This document shows positions 25,094 to 33,947 of a stretch of DNA of 64,000 nt, piece after piece (position 1 is the first letter of the stretch; the number at the start of each line of letters is the position of its first letter). The DNA is from Winogradskya consettensis (GTDB lineage: Bacteria > Actinomycetota > Actinomycetes > Mycobacteriales > Micromonosporaceae). The notes beneath the pieces were generated by a model. That model was not told the origin of the DNA. It worked only from the letters and a program-made list of their open reading frames with translations, and searched no databases. Where the stretch lies: positions 186,001-250,000 of the forward strand of contig NZ_BOQP01000016.1 in NCBI RefSeq assembly GCF_018332715.1, in the 5' to 3' direction. The position numbers and the translations under genes are program-made.

Positions 25094-26623
25094 ATGACCA
25101 TCGAGCTGACCCGGCTCCGGGAACCCTCCGCGGCCGCCTGCCTCCCCGCCGCCCGGCTGATCGCCGCCGGACAGCCGGGGGCAGCGCTCGACGCCCTGGC
25201 CGAGCTGGCTCTGGCACTGCTCTTCGACGGCGACCGGCCCGCGGTGCGGGGGCCCCTGCTCGAATGCCTGCTGCGTCTGCCCGGCAGCGGTGGCGATCCG
25301 CGCTACCTGGCCGCACTCGCGGTCGCGACACCGGACGACGCCCGGCACCTGCTGGCCGCCGTCGTCGCCGAGCCGCCGCGGCACGACCCGGACGCGTGCT
25401 GGCCGCTGGCCGTCGCCGCCCTGCACGTCGGAGAACCAGCCCGCGCCGCCGACCTGCTGGCGGCCACGGCCCGAACGCTGGCCGCTCCGGACGCGGCGCC
25501 GGCGTCGGACTGGGCGCTGGCTTCGGACGCGGCGCGGGCGTCGGACGGGTTGCGGGCTTCGGACGGGGTGCGGGATTCGGACGGGGTGCGGGATTCGGAT
25601 GGGTCGCGGGATTCGGATGGGTCGCGGGCTTCGGATGGGGTGCGGGCTTCGGACGGGGTGCGGGCGCTTGCTTCGGAGGGTGCGCGGCCGGGGCTGCTTG
25701 CGCGGGTGGAGACGGTGCATGCGCACGTGACCATGACGCTGGGGGACTGGGATGCGGCCGGTCGTGCGGCGGAGGAGGGGATGCGCCTGGCGGGGCTGAC
25801 GGGCCAGCCGGTCTGGCAGCTGCGGGCGACGGCGATCCGAGCCACCGTACGGGCACTGCGCGGCGACGTCCCGGGCGCGCTCACCGACTGCGACGTGGTG
25901 GACCGGGTGGCCGCCCGCGGGCACGACGTGGGCGCGGCCGGGGCGCAGAGCCGGGTGGCCCGCGCCGTGACCGAGCTGGGCCGCGGCTCGTGGGCAATCG
26001 CATATGCGCTGCTCAGCACGCTGTTCGACGACACCGCCGAGGGATACGACCCGGGCACGGCGGCGCGCTGGCTCGACCTGTTTGCCGAAGCCGCTGTGCA
26101 CAGCGGCAACCACGCGCCGCTGGCCGCCGTCGTTCATCGCATGCGGGACGAGTCCCTCAACCTGGCCTACGCCCGGGCGCTGCTCGCCGACGACGCGGAC
26201 TGTTTCAAGCTCGCCCTGGCCGCCACACCGGGGCACCATCCGTGGCTGCGGGCGCGGATCGAGCTGGGTCTGGGCTCCTGGCTGCGCCGCCGGCGCCGGA
26301 TCGCCGAGGCCCGCGTGCACCTGGCCGCGGCGCAGCGCAGCCTGGCGCTGGCCGGTGCCACGGCCTGGGCGCGGCGGGCGGCTGCGGAGCTGCGCGCCGC
26401 GGGAGTGCCGGCCGGGGAATCCGAGCCCGGCGTCCTGTCGCCGCAGGAGCTGCGGATCGCCCGGCTCGCCGCGCAGGGCCTGTCGAACCGGGAGATCGGG
26501 TTACGGCTGATGCTGTCCCCGCGTACGGTGGCGTCGCATCTGTATCGGATCTTCCCGAAGCTGGAGATAACGTCCCGGACCCAGCTGGCGCCCCGGATCG
26601 CGGTCAGACCGGCACCGGGCTGA
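25094..26623 (+). CDS. LuxR-type regulator without ATPase domain, containing tandem repeats
   Basis: 509 residues from ATG 25094. The C-terminal 60 residues are a LuxR helix-turn-helix (SPQELRIARLAAQGLSNREI, then LSPRTVASHLYRIFPKLEIT). The middle is helical TPR-like sequence resembling the C-terminal half of LAL regulators. No Walker A or B motif is present. Residues about 136-190 are a tandem repeat, (A/D)SDG(V/S)R. The HTH is nearly the same as that of the LAL at 28149, so the two are paralogues, this one lacking the NTPase. It converges with the SARP gene, overlapping by 20 bp. Confidence 0.85.
   Translation: MTIELTRLREPSAAACLPAARLIAAGQPGAALDALAELALALLFDGDRPAVRGPLLECLLRLPGSGGDPRYLAALAVATPDDARHLLAAVVAEPPRHDPDACWPLAVAALHVGEPARAADLLAATARTLAAPDAAPASDWALASDAARASDGLRASDGVRDSDGVRDSDGSRDSDGSRASDGVRASDGVRALASEGARPGLLARVETVHAHVTMTLGDWDAAGRAAEEGMRLAGLTGQPVWQLRATAIRATVRALRGDVPGALTDCDVVDRVAARGHDVGAAGAQSRVARAVTELGRGSWAIAYALLSTLFDDTAEGYDPGTAARWLDLFAEAAVHSGNHAPLAAVVHRMRDESLNLAYARALLADDADCFKLALAATPGHHPWLRARIELGLGSWLRRRRRIAEARVHLAAAQRSLALAGATAWARRAAAELRAAGVPAGESEPGVLSPQELRIARLAAQGLSNREIGLRLMLSPRTVASHLYRIFPKLEITSRTQLAPRIAVRPAPG
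25502..25665 (+). repeat. 18-bp in-frame tandem repeat in a LuxR-type gene
   Basis: About nine diverged copies of an 18-bp unit (consensus TCGGACGGGGTGCGGGAT or close) encode a hexapeptide such as SDGVRD or SDGSRA. The last seven copies are the most regular. The whole array keeps the reading frame. Confidence 0.85.
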
Positions 26624-28028
26624 GCGTGGTTTCGAGCGGGATCGGCTGCGCCCCCTCGTGGGCGATCAGGCCGGTCAGGCAGTGCCGGCTGGTCGCGATC
26701 ACCAGGCAGCCGGGATCGGCGGGCAGCACCGCCCGCACCTGCACGCTCCCACGCGCGCCGTCGAGCACGAAGAGCAGCTTGCGCCCCCGCACCGCCTGAT
26801 GGAACGCCGCCGCCAGGCTCTCCTGATCGGCACCGGCCGTGGGCCGCATCCCGAGCGCGGTCAGAAAGCCCCGCAGCACCTGGGCCGGGGCGGCACCCTC
26901 GCCGTCGTCGCCCCACAGGTCGATGTAGAACTGCCCGTCGGGGAACTTCCCGGCAATGCGATGCGCCCAGTGCAGGGCGAGGGCCGTCTTCCCGATCCCC
27001 GCCACCCCCGTGATCGCGCAGATCCGATGCCCGGCCGCGTGCTTCCCGCCCTCAGCACTTCCGTCCGCGGCCAGGCTTCCGTCCGCGGCCAGGCTTCCGT
27101 CCGCGGCCAGGCTTCCGTCCGCGGCCGCGGCGAACCTGGCGAGGTAGGCGTCGGCGGCTGCCAGCTCCCGCTCGCGACCGAGGAAGACCGCGGGTGCGGG
27201 GGGAAGCTGGGCGGGCACGGTGACGGCGAGGGTCGTGGGCCGCCCGGCTGCGGGGGAGCGTGCGACCACCCGGCGGCGGGCGTCGCCGAGCTCGTGCCCG
27301 GGCTCGATCCCCAGCTCGGTGTTGAGCCGGCGCCGCACGTCCTCGTAGACGGCGAGCGCCCCGGCCCGTTCGCCGCCCGCGGCGAGGCAGTCGATCAGCC
27401 GGGCGTGCAGCGGCTCGTCCAGCGGATGCCGGGCACTCAGGGCCATCAGGTGCGGCGTGACCTGGCGTTCCCGGCCGCACCGCAGTGCCGCGTCGGCGGC
27501 GGCCATCGCAGCACCGACCCGCTCGCGCTCGACGACCCGGAACGGTGTCGCCTGCGCGAGCGGGAACGTCAACCCTTCCCCGGGAGCCCCGGACGCCAGC
27601 TCCAGCGCCTGCAGGAGCAGATCGGCGACCGTCGCGGGGCTGGTCCCGGGCTGGGCAGCGCGCTCGGCGAGCAGCCGGAACCGCCGCAGGTCACACGAGA
27701 CGGCGTCGACCCGCACCTCGTAACCGCTCCCCGACCGGACCAGCCAGCGACCCTCCGCCCGGTGCGGCAGCTCCGGCTCGAACGTGCGCCGCAACGCCCC
27801 CACGTGCCGGTGCACGAGATTGGTCGCGCTGGCGCTGGGCCGCTCACCCCAGATCAGGTCGATCAGCCCGGCGATCGTGACCAGCCGCCCGTCCGCGGCC
27901 AGCAGGATGCCGAGCAGCGCGCGCCGCTGCGGCGGCCCGAGCTCGAGCGGCCGCTGGTTGCGCCACGCCCGCACACCACCGAACAGGCCGAAATAGACCT
28001 TGGGGCCGGGCAGCAGCGTCTGCGTCAC
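26604..28028 (-). CDS. SARP/AfsR-like regulator, shortened after the NB-ARC core
   Basis: 474 residues from GTG 28028. Residues 10-95 are an OmpR-like winged helix (LGPPQRRALLGILLAADGRL, LIDLIWGERPSASATNLVHR) and 100-245 a BTAD domain. After a 6-residue repeat region come an NB-ARC-type Walker A (GVAGIGKTALALHW) and a Walker-B-like stretch (KLLFVLDGARG), then ATSRHCLTGLIAHEGAQ. Full AfsR proteins continue for several hundred residues with a second winged helix and TPRs; here the gene stops just after the sensor. SARPs activate secondary-metabolite clusters; no such cluster is in the window. Confidence 0.87.
   Translation of the reverse strand: MTQTLLPGPKVYFGLFGGVRAWRNQRPLELGPPQRRALLGILLAADGRLVTIAGLIDLIWGERPSASATNLVHRHVGALRRTFEPELPHRAEGRWLVRSGSGYEVRVDAVSCDLRRFRLLAERAAQPGTSPATVADLLLQALELASGAPGEGLTFPLAQATPFRVVERERVGAAMAAADAALRCGRERQVTPHLMALSARHPLDEPLHARLIDCLAAGGERAGALAVYEDVRRRLNTELGIEPGHELGDARRRVVARSPAAGRPTTLAVTVPAQLPPAPAVFLGRERELAAADAYLARFAAAADGSLAADGSLAADGSLAADGSAEGGKHAAGHRICAITGVAGIGKTALALHWAHRIAGKFPDGQFYIDLWGDDGEGAAPAQVLRGFLTALGMRPTAGADQESLAAAFHQAVRGRKLLFVLDGARGSVQVRAVLPADPGCLVIATSRHCLTGLIAHEGAQPIPLETTLSPVPV
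27058..27130 (-). repeat. 18-bp in-frame tandem repeat in the SARP gene
   Basis: Four copies of an 18-bp unit (CGTCCGCGGCCAGGCTTC on the plus strand) are essentially identical and encode AADGSL repeats on the minus strand, between the BTAD and NB-ARC parts. The near-identity of copies suggests recent expansion. Confidence 0.9.
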
Positions 28029-28148
28029 GCCTCGACGGTAGGAGCGCCCACGGCCCACGGCAAGGCCGTCCCACCCGGTGTGGGCCGCGTCTCCGGCGGT
28101 CACTCGATGGTCACTGGCCCTGGTTACCGTCCCGCCCCGGGAGGAACC

Positions 28149-30866
28149 GTGCGGGAAGAACTGATCGGGCGCTCGGGCTTGCTCGAGGCGGTGCGGCTCC
28201 GGCTGGCCCAGCCGCCGATCCGGCCGATCCTGGTCCTGACCGGCGAGCCCGGCATCGGCCTCACCACCCTGCTGTCCACCGCCGCCCGCGAGGCACCGGC
28301 CACCCCGGTGATCGTGGACGACGCGCACCTGCTGGACCCGGCAGACATCCAGAAGATCCAGGACCTCACCGACGTACGCCGTGAGCACCCCCTCCGCGTC
28401 CTCGCCGCCACCCATCACGAGCAGGCACCGTGGCCGGGCGCGGAAACGATCCGGGTCGGCGCCCTCGACGATGCCGCCGCCGACCGGCTGCTGACCCGCG
28501 AGGCCGGGAACCTCCCCGCGATCGAGCGGCGCCTGATCGCCGCCGGCGCCCACGGAAACCCCCTCGCGCTGACGGAGTTGCCGGTCGCGTGGCGCACGGC
28601 CGGCCCCGAGCGGCTCTGGGAGCCACCCGTCACCGACCGGCTCGCCGCGAGCCTGGTCGCGGGTCTGGCCGGGCTGCCACAGTCCACACGCGCGGCGCTG
28701 GACCTCGTCGCGGTGGCGGAAACCCTCACGCTCGGCGAACTGGCCGCCGCGTCCGGGGCGGACCCGGACATCCTGAGCCTGGCCCTCGGTCCCGGTCCCG
28801 GTCTCGGCCTCGGCCTCGGCCTCGGCCTCGGCCTCGGCCTCGGCAGCGGCAGCGGCAGCGGCAGCGGCCTCGGCAGCGGCCTCGGCAGCGGCAGCGGCAA
28901 CGGCAGCGGCAACGGCAACGGTTCCAGCCTCGGCCCAGATCTTGGTTCCGGCGTTGGCGTTGGCGTCGGCGCGATCGTGATCCGGGGGCATGGCGTGGCG
29001 TTCCGGCAGCCGCTGCTGCGGGCCGCGCTGCTGCATCTGATGCCGTTCGCGGTTCGCATCCGCGCTCATGCGGCGCTGGCCGGGACACTGCGCGGTGAGG
29101 AACGCTGGTGGCACGCCGCGCAGGCCGTCCCCGGCCGGGATGACGGTCTCGCTGATCTGCTGGATCCGTTACGCAGCAACGTATCGCCGCTCGTGGAGCT
29201 GCGCCGGCTGGTCGTCGCCGCGCGGCTGACCACCGATCCCGCCCGGAGCGGTACCAGGCTGATCCGCGCCGCTTCGGCGGCTGCCCAACTGGGCCACCAC
29301 TCGCTCGGGCACGAGATACTAAACAAAGTGGACGTCGGTCGACTCGACGACGCGGGCCGGGTGCGGCTGTCGCTCGCCCGGTCGTCGCACGGCGCCGCTG
29401 CTGCTGATTCTGGGCTCGGGTTGGACGTTCTGCTCGCCGCTGCCCGGGAGGCACCGGGCGATCCGGGTGTTCTTGCCGCCCTCCGGCGGTTGCCGGCGCC
29501 CCTGCGTGCCGGGGCCCGCTACGCGGCGGCCCTGGCCTGGGCAGCACCGACCCGCCACGGCCCCGAGGTGCAAACCCTGACCACCGCCGCCCCGTATCGG
29601 GTGGCCACAGATCGGGAGGCCACAGATCGGGAGGCTGAGGCGGACAGAACCGGCCCGGACGAATCCGTCGGGCTTGAGCAGGCCGGGCTTGAGCAGGCCG
29701 GGCTTGAGCAGGCCGGGCTTGAGCAGGCCGGGCTGAGGAAGGCCGGGCTGGGGGAGAACGGGCTGGGGGAGAACGGGCTGGGGGAGGTCGGGCTGGAGCG
29801 GGTTGCCGGGGCGGCAGGGAGTGCGTTGCTGGGGGAGGCGGCGTTGGTGGTGGGGGATCCTCGTACGGCTGCGCGGCATCTGGCGGTGGCAGGGCGGGGG
29901 CTGGAGGCGGTGGGTCGGCTGGGGGATCTGGCGGCGGTGACGGCGATGCGGGCCGGTGCGGCGCTGGTGCTGGGGGACTGGGGGACGGCTCGGCGGGCGG
30001 CGAGTTTCGACGGCGGGCGGGAGTGGCCGGTGTGGACGGCGTACACGCTGGCAGTGGAAGCTGTGCTGGCCGCGTGCCGGGGTGATGTTCGGGCCTGCGG
30101 GAGCGCGGCGGCGGCTGCGGAGGGGGAGCTGGACGGGCGGCGGGCTCCCGGGGTTCGGGTGCGGTTGGTGACGGCGCGGGCGATTGCCCTGTCGGGAGGC
30201 GGTGAGCACCTGGCCGCGTACGAGATGATGGCGACCGCCACCGGGACCGGGATGCACGTGCCGGAGCTGGCCGAAGCCCTCGGGTTTCTCGCGGAGGTCG
30301 CGGCCCTGGGCGGTCGCCACGATGCGGCTCGCGCCGTGCTCGCCCGTCATGGCGGTGCCGCCTGGCTCAGCCCTGTTCTCGCCGCGAACCTGCTGCTGGC
30401 GGATGCCCTGCTGGCCGATGCCGAGCCGCATTTCCGCAAGGCGCTCGCCGGTGGGCTGGACGACTGGCCGTGGCTGGATGCCCGTGTGCGGCTCGCCTTC
30501 GCGACGTGGCTCGGGCGGGAGGGACGGACCGGTGAGGCCCGCGCGCAACTGCATCTTGCCAGGGCGACGTTCGCCGAACTCGGGGCAACGCCGTGGCTGC
30601 GGCGTACGACCGGGGCGCTGGCCGATGCCGGTCCGGTGGTGCACGCGGATCTTTCCCCGCAGGAGCTGGCCGTCGCGCGGCTGGCCGCGGAGGGGCTGAC
30701 GAACCGGGAGATCGGGCAGCGGCTGTTCCTGTCACCGCGTACCGTGGCGTCCCATCTTTATCGGCTCTTTCCGAAGCTGGCGGTGACGTCCCGGCGCGAG
30801 TTACGCGAACTGCCCGATATCAGCCGTCCGCGCAGTCGACCGACTCAAGACCGGTCCGGGGGCTGA
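28149..30866 (+). CDS. LAL-type (large ATP-binding LuxR) regulator with degenerate P-loop and two repeat tracts
   Basis: 905 residues. GTG 28149 is chosen for GGGAGGA 3 bases upstream; ATG 28107 is an alternative. The N-terminus has a P-loop-like GEPGIGLTTLL in which the Walker A Lys is Leu, and a Walker B PVIVDDAHLLD. Residues about 213-276 are a Gly-Leu/Gly-Ser run, and about 508-552 hold LEQAG repeats. TPR-like helices follow, then a LuxR HTH (SPQELAVARLAAEGLTNREI, LSPRTVASHLYRLFPKL). ATP binding is doubtful. It is divergent from the SARP gene across 120 bp. Confidence 0.87.
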   Translation: MREELIGRSGLLEAVRLRLAQPPIRPILVLTGEPGIGLTTLLSTAAREAPATPVIVDDAHLLDPADIQKIQDLTDVRREHPLRVLAATHHEQAPWPGAETIRVGALDDAAADRLLTREAGNLPAIERRLIAAGAHGNPLALTELPVAWRTAGPERLWEPPVTDRLAASLVAGLAGLPQSTRAALDLVAVAETLTLGELAAASGADPDILSLALGPGPGLGLGLGLGLGLGLGSGSGSGSGLGSGLGSGSGNGSGNGNGSSLGPDLGSGVGVGVGAIVIRGHGVAFRQPLLRAALLHLMPFAVRIRAHAALAGTLRGEERWWHAAQAVPGRDDGLADLLDPLRSNVSPLVELRRLVVAARLTTDPARSGTRLIRAASAAAQLGHHSLGHEILNKVDVGRLDDAGRVRLSLARSSHGAAAADSGLGLDVLLAAAREAPGDPGVLAALRRLPAPLRAGARYAAALAWAAPTRHGPEVQTLTTAAPYRVATDREATDREAEADRTGPDESVGLEQAGLEQAGLEQAGLEQAGLRKAGLGENGLGENGLGEVGLERVAGAAGSALLGEAALVVGDPRTAARHLAVAGRGLEAVGRLGDLAAVTAMRAGAALVLGDWGTARRAASFDGGREWPVWTAYTLAVEAVLAACRGDVRACGSAAAAAEGELDGRRAPGVRVRLVTARAIALSGGGEHLAAYEMMATATGTGMHVPELAEALGFLAEVAALGGRHDAARAVLARHGGAAWLSPVLAANLLLADALLADAEPHFRKALAGGLDDWPWLDARVRLAFATWLGREGRTGEARAQLHLARATFAELGATPWLRRTTGALADAGPVVHADLSPQELAVARLAAEGLTNREIGQRLFLSPRTVASHLYRLFPKLAVTSRRELRELPDISRPRSRPTQDRSGG
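28786..28975 (+). repeat. 6-bp tandem repeats coding for Gly-Leu and Gly-Ser
   Basis: Runs of GGCCTC (at least seven in a row near 28804-28845) and GGCAGC/GGCAAC hexamers encode GL, GS and GN dipeptides in the LAL gene. A multiple of 3 keeps the frame, so length can vary without breaking the protein. Confidence 0.9.
29670..29802 (+). repeat. 15-bp in-frame tandem repeat in the LAL gene
   Basis: Four identical copies of GGGCTTGAGCAGGCC, followed by four or five diverged copies (GGGCTGGGGGAGAAC and similar), encode LEQAG and LGENG pentapeptides, probably one amphipathic helix. Confidence 0.9.
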
Positions 30867-30882
30867 TCCCTACCGTCGCCGC

Positions 30883-31842
30883 ATGACAACAATTCGACGG
30901 TACGCCGCGGTCGTGCTCGCCGTGGTCCTGGCCCTCGCCTCACCCGTGGCGGCCCGCCTGCATCCCCCGGCCGGAAATCCGGTGCCACCACAGGGTTTCA
31001 GCGCGAGGGACGCGAACGTCAACGGGATCAAGATGCACTACGTCATCGGCGGGCACGGGCCCACGCTGGTGCTGCTGCACGGATATCCGGAGACGTCGTA
31101 CGAGTGGTTCGGGGTGCTGCCCGCGCTGGGACGCAGTTACACGGTCATCGCGCCCGATCTGCGCGGTGCGGGAGGCAGCAGTGCGCCGGCCGGGGGCTAC
31201 GACAAGGTGACCATGGCCGCTGACGTGCATGCGTTGCTGGCCTCGCTCGGGCGTACCCGTGAGGTGAATGTGGTCGGTCATGACATCGGGACCATGGTGG
31301 CGTACGCGTATGCCGCTGCCTATCGCGGTGAGGTGCGCAAACTCGCGCTGACCGAGGCGCCGATCCCGGACGATACCGTCTACACCTATCCGTCGCTGAA
31401 CAAGGGCGGGCCCGGCTTCTGGAACTTCGGGTTCTTCTCGCTGACCAACGGCCTGCCCGAGAACACGATCGACGGGCACGAGAAGCAGTGGGTCGCCGGG
31501 TTCGTCGACTGGCTCGCGGTCAACAAGGCCGCCATTCACGAGCAGGACACCGATGTGTACGCGCAAGCGCTGCGCGACGACGCCCATCTGCGCGCCAGCT
31601 TCGAGTGGTTCCGCGCCTTCGGCACCGACAACGGCGACGTCGCGCTGTCCGGGCAGCGGAAGCTGACGATCCCGGTCCTGGCCGTCGGCGCCGACCACAG
31701 CCTGAAGGAGAAGGTGGCGGAGCAGGCCCGCTCGTACGCCGTACACGTCCAGGAAGCGGTCGTTCCGAATTCGGGCCACTGGATCTGGGAGGAGCAGCCG
31801 GCGTACATGACCGAACTGCTCCTCACGTTCCTGGCCCGCTAA
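30883..31842 (+). CDS. Secreted alpha/beta hydrolase, epoxide hydrolase-like
   Basis: 319 residues. A Sec signal peptide (RRYAAVVLAVVLALASPVAA) precedes an epoxide hydrolase-type core: oxyanion HGYPETSYEW, nucleophile Asp in GHDIGTMVAY, acid region in VGADHSLKEK, and catalytic His in NSGHWIWEEQP. Export of this family is less common than cytosolic location. It starts 16 bases after the LAL stop, so it may be read through from it. It is followed by a convergent hydrolase on the minus strand. Confidence 0.87.
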   Translation: MTTIRRYAAVVLAVVLALASPVAARLHPPAGNPVPPQGFSARDANVNGIKMHYVIGGHGPTLVLLHGYPETSYEWFGVLPALGRSYTVIAPDLRGAGGSSAPAGGYDKVTMAADVHALLASLGRTREVNVVGHDIGTMVAYAYAAAYRGEVRKLALTEAPIPDDTVYTYPSLNKGGPGFWNFGFFSLTNGLPENTIDGHEKQWVAGFVDWLAVNKAAIHEQDTDVYAQALRDDAHLRASFEWFRAFGTDNGDVALSGQRKLTIPVLAVGADHSLKEKVAEQARSYAVHVQEAVVPNSGHWIWEEQPAYMTELLLTFLAR

Positions 31843-31868
31843 AGGCTCTTCGTGTGCTTCTCGACCCG

Positions 31869-32666
31869 TCAGAGGCCCTGCGCGTGCAGCCAGTCGAGTG
31901 ACGTCTGCGCCACCTCGCGCCAGCCGTTGTCGATGGTCAGGGAGTGCCCGCGGTCGGGGAACGCCACGAGTTCGGTGACCGCGGGGGAGTGCCGGTACTG
32001 CTTCGCCGTGGCCTCGGTGATGACCTCCGGGACGGTGTGGTCCTTGCCGCCCGCGATGAGCAGCAACGGGCCGCGCGAGGTGTTGCCGGTGTCGACGGCG
32101 GCGGGGGAGTGCAGCGAGAAGTTCGCCGCCGCCGCCTCGAACAGCGGGCGCCCGGGGGCGGGGATCGTCCACCGGTCGTACAGGCCGGCGGATTCCTCCT
32201 CGCTGATCGCGTTGCCGAAGCCGTAGCGGAACTGCTCGGCGGTCAGCGAGACGGCCCGGCGGATGTTCGCCGGATTCTTGAACACCGGCAGCGTCGCGTG
32301 CAGCGCGGACAGCGGCAGCGGCAGCACCCCCTTGATCTGGGCGGCGTCCACGGCGACGACGGCCGCGGCCCGGCCGAGCCCGAGGATCTTCTGCGCGATC
32401 ATGCCGCCGAACGAGTGCCCGATCAGGATCGGCGGCTCGCCCAGCCCGTCGAGGAAACTCAGGTAGTGCTCGGTCACGGCGTCGATGCCGTGGTCGGCGA
32501 TCGAGTCCGGGTTGGCCCGGGCCTCGGCCACGGTGTCGGGGGTGCCGGGCCATTCGGGTGCGACGGTGTCGTACCCGGCCGCCGTGAAGAATTCCTGCCA
32601 GGGGTCCCAGGAGGTCGCGTGCAGCCAGAGGCCGTGGATGAAAACGATAGTGGGCATGGCGGTCAT
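31869..32666 (-). CDS. Alpha/beta hydrolase with Ser nucleophile
   Basis: 265 residues from ATG 32666 (MTAMPTIVFIHGLWLHATSW); a much longer open frame upstream is antisense to the monooxygenase. The nucleophile elbow GHSFGGMIAQ (Ser), acid in AGGKDHTVP and His in DRGHSLTID make a complete triad. It lacks a signal peptide. It is of the non-heme chloroperoxidase/esterase-like type often annotated only as alpha/beta hydrolase. It is divergent from the FAD monooxygenase with about 60 bases between, so shared control is likely. Confidence 0.85.
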   Translation of the reverse strand: MTAMPTIVFIHGLWLHATSWDPWQEFFTAAGYDTVAPEWPGTPDTVAEARANPDSIADHGIDAVTEHYLSFLDGLGEPPILIGHSFGGMIAQKILGLGRAAAVVAVDAAQIKGVLPLPLSALHATLPVFKNPANIRRAVSLTAEQFRYGFGNAISEEESAGLYDRWTIPAPGRPLFEAAAANFSLHSPAAVDTGNTSRGPLLLIAGGKDHTVPEVITEATAKQYRHSPAVTELVAFPDRGHSLTIDNGWREVAQTSLDWLHAQGL

Positions 32667-32727
32667 GGTCGCGGCGAAACCCCGCCGGGTCTTGAGGAGA
32701 ATGACTGAACGCGAGACTGTGGACGGC

Positions 32728-33879
32728 ATGCGTATCGCGGTGGTGGGTGCGGGCGTCGGCGGGCTGACCGCCGCGATCGCGTTGCGGGCCCGTGGACTCC
32801 AGGTCGACGTGTACGACCAGGCGAGCGAGCTGACCGAGATCGGCGCCGGCGTCTCCCTGGGGGGCAATGGCATGCGGGTGCTCGACGCGCTCGGCCTCGG
32901 CGCGGCTGTCCGGGGCGCCTCGGCCGCGTTGCAGCGCATCGAGTTCCATCATTGGCGGTCCGGCTCGGTCTTCTACGAACATCCCCTCGGGGAATGGTAC
33001 GAGCACCGCTTCGGTGGCCCGTTCCTCGGCATCCACCGCGCCGACTTCCATCAGGTGCTCCTCGACGCGTTCGACGGGCAGCCGCAGCTGGGCCGGCGGT
33101 GCGTAGCGCTCAACGAATCGGCCGACCATGTCTCACTGGTGTTCGCCGACGGCGGCAGCGCCCGGGCCGATGTGGTGATCGGCGCGGACGGGCTGCGCTC
33201 CGCCGTCCGTTCGCACGTGACCACGTCGACGGAACCGGTTTTCTCCGCCATGAGCTGTTACCGCGGCCTGGTGCCGGTCGACCGGGTGCCGGGCGGGGAC
33301 ACTTTCGCTCTGACGTTCTTCCTCGGCCCGGACCGGCACCTGGTGGCCTATCCCGTACGCGGGGGCTCGCTGATCAACTTCGTCGCGTACGTGCCCGACC
33401 CCTCGTGGACGCTGGAATCCTGGTCGGCGCGCAGCACCGCCGCCGAGGCTGCCGCCGCGTTCGACGGCTGGACGCCCGCGGTGACCACGATGCTGGGCAA
33501 TGCTGGGGAGGTCGGCCGGTGGGCGCTCTACGACCGGGAACCGTTGCGGCGGTGGAGCACCGGGCGGGTCACGCTGCTCGGGGACGCCGCCCATCCGATG
33601 CTGCCGCACGCCGGGCAGGGCAGTAACCAGGCCGTCGAGGACGCCGCGGCGCTGGCGGCGTACCTGAGCAGGGATCTGCCCGTGGCTGTGGCCCTGCAGA
33701 AGTACGAACAGGTGCGTAAGGCGCGTACCCGGAAGATCCAGATGGGCGCGCGCAGCAACGCGGCCTGCTTCCAGCTGCCGGACGGCCCGGCGGCCGAGCA
33801 GCGCAACGCGCGACTGGCGGCGCTGCCCGACATGGTGGGCTGGATCCATGAGTACGACGTCCACGCGGCGCTCGACTGA
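32728..33879 (+). CDS. FAD-dependent monooxygenase (aromatic hydroxylase-like)
   Basis: 383 residues from ATG 32728; ATG 32701 adds nine residues. The FAD fold GAGVGGLTAAIAL at the N-terminus, the mid motif DVVIGADGLRSAVR, and GDAAHPMLPHAGQGSNQAVE near the C-terminus are those of the salicylate/3-hydroxybenzoate hydroxylase family. It uses NAD(P)H and oxygen to hydroxylate an aromatic or similar substrate. The pairing with the divergent hydrolase suggests one small catabolic unit. Confidence 0.88.
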   Translation: MRIAVVGAGVGGLTAAIALRARGLQVDVYDQASELTEIGAGVSLGGNGMRVLDALGLGAAVRGASAALQRIEFHHWRSGSVFYEHPLGEWYEHRFGGPFLGIHRADFHQVLLDAFDGQPQLGRRCVALNESADHVSLVFADGGSARADVVIGADGLRSAVRSHVTTSTEPVFSAMSCYRGLVPVDRVPGGDTFALTFFLGPDRHLVAYPVRGGSLINFVAYVPDPSWTLESWSARSTAAEAAAAFDGWTPAVTTMLGNAGEVGRWALYDREPLRRWSTGRVTLLGDAAHPMLPHAGQGSNQAVEDAAALAAYLSRDLPVAVALQKYEQVRKARTRKIQMGARSNAACFQLPDGPAAEQRNARLAALPDMVGWIHEYDVHAALD

Positions 33880-33947
33880 GTGGTATCACCCGTACCAGGA
33901 CGAGTTGTAGCTCCCGGACGACCGTTCGCGGGCGCAGGATCGACGGC

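Noticed and set aside
25502..25665. Regular repeats that could suggest a CRISPR array
   Set aside because: Units are contiguous 18-mers without unique spacers, and they are translated in frame; no cas genes are present.
23594..26320. Minus-strand open frame of 908 codons across the sugar dehydrogenase and LuxR genes
   Set aside because: Covers two genes with clear motifs on the other strand; low-complexity Arg/Pro repeats come from the antisense of the 18-bp array.
26658..28148. Upstream extension of the LAL frame by about 500 codons
   Set aside because: The extension is antisense to the SARP gene and has no recognisable domain; GTG 28149 has a proper ribosome site.
30940..33129. Minus-strand open frame of 729 codons across two hydrolase genes and the monooxygenase
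   Set aside because: It spans genes in two orientations and shows shadow composition; only the real hydrolase frame within 31869-32666 has a catalytic triad.
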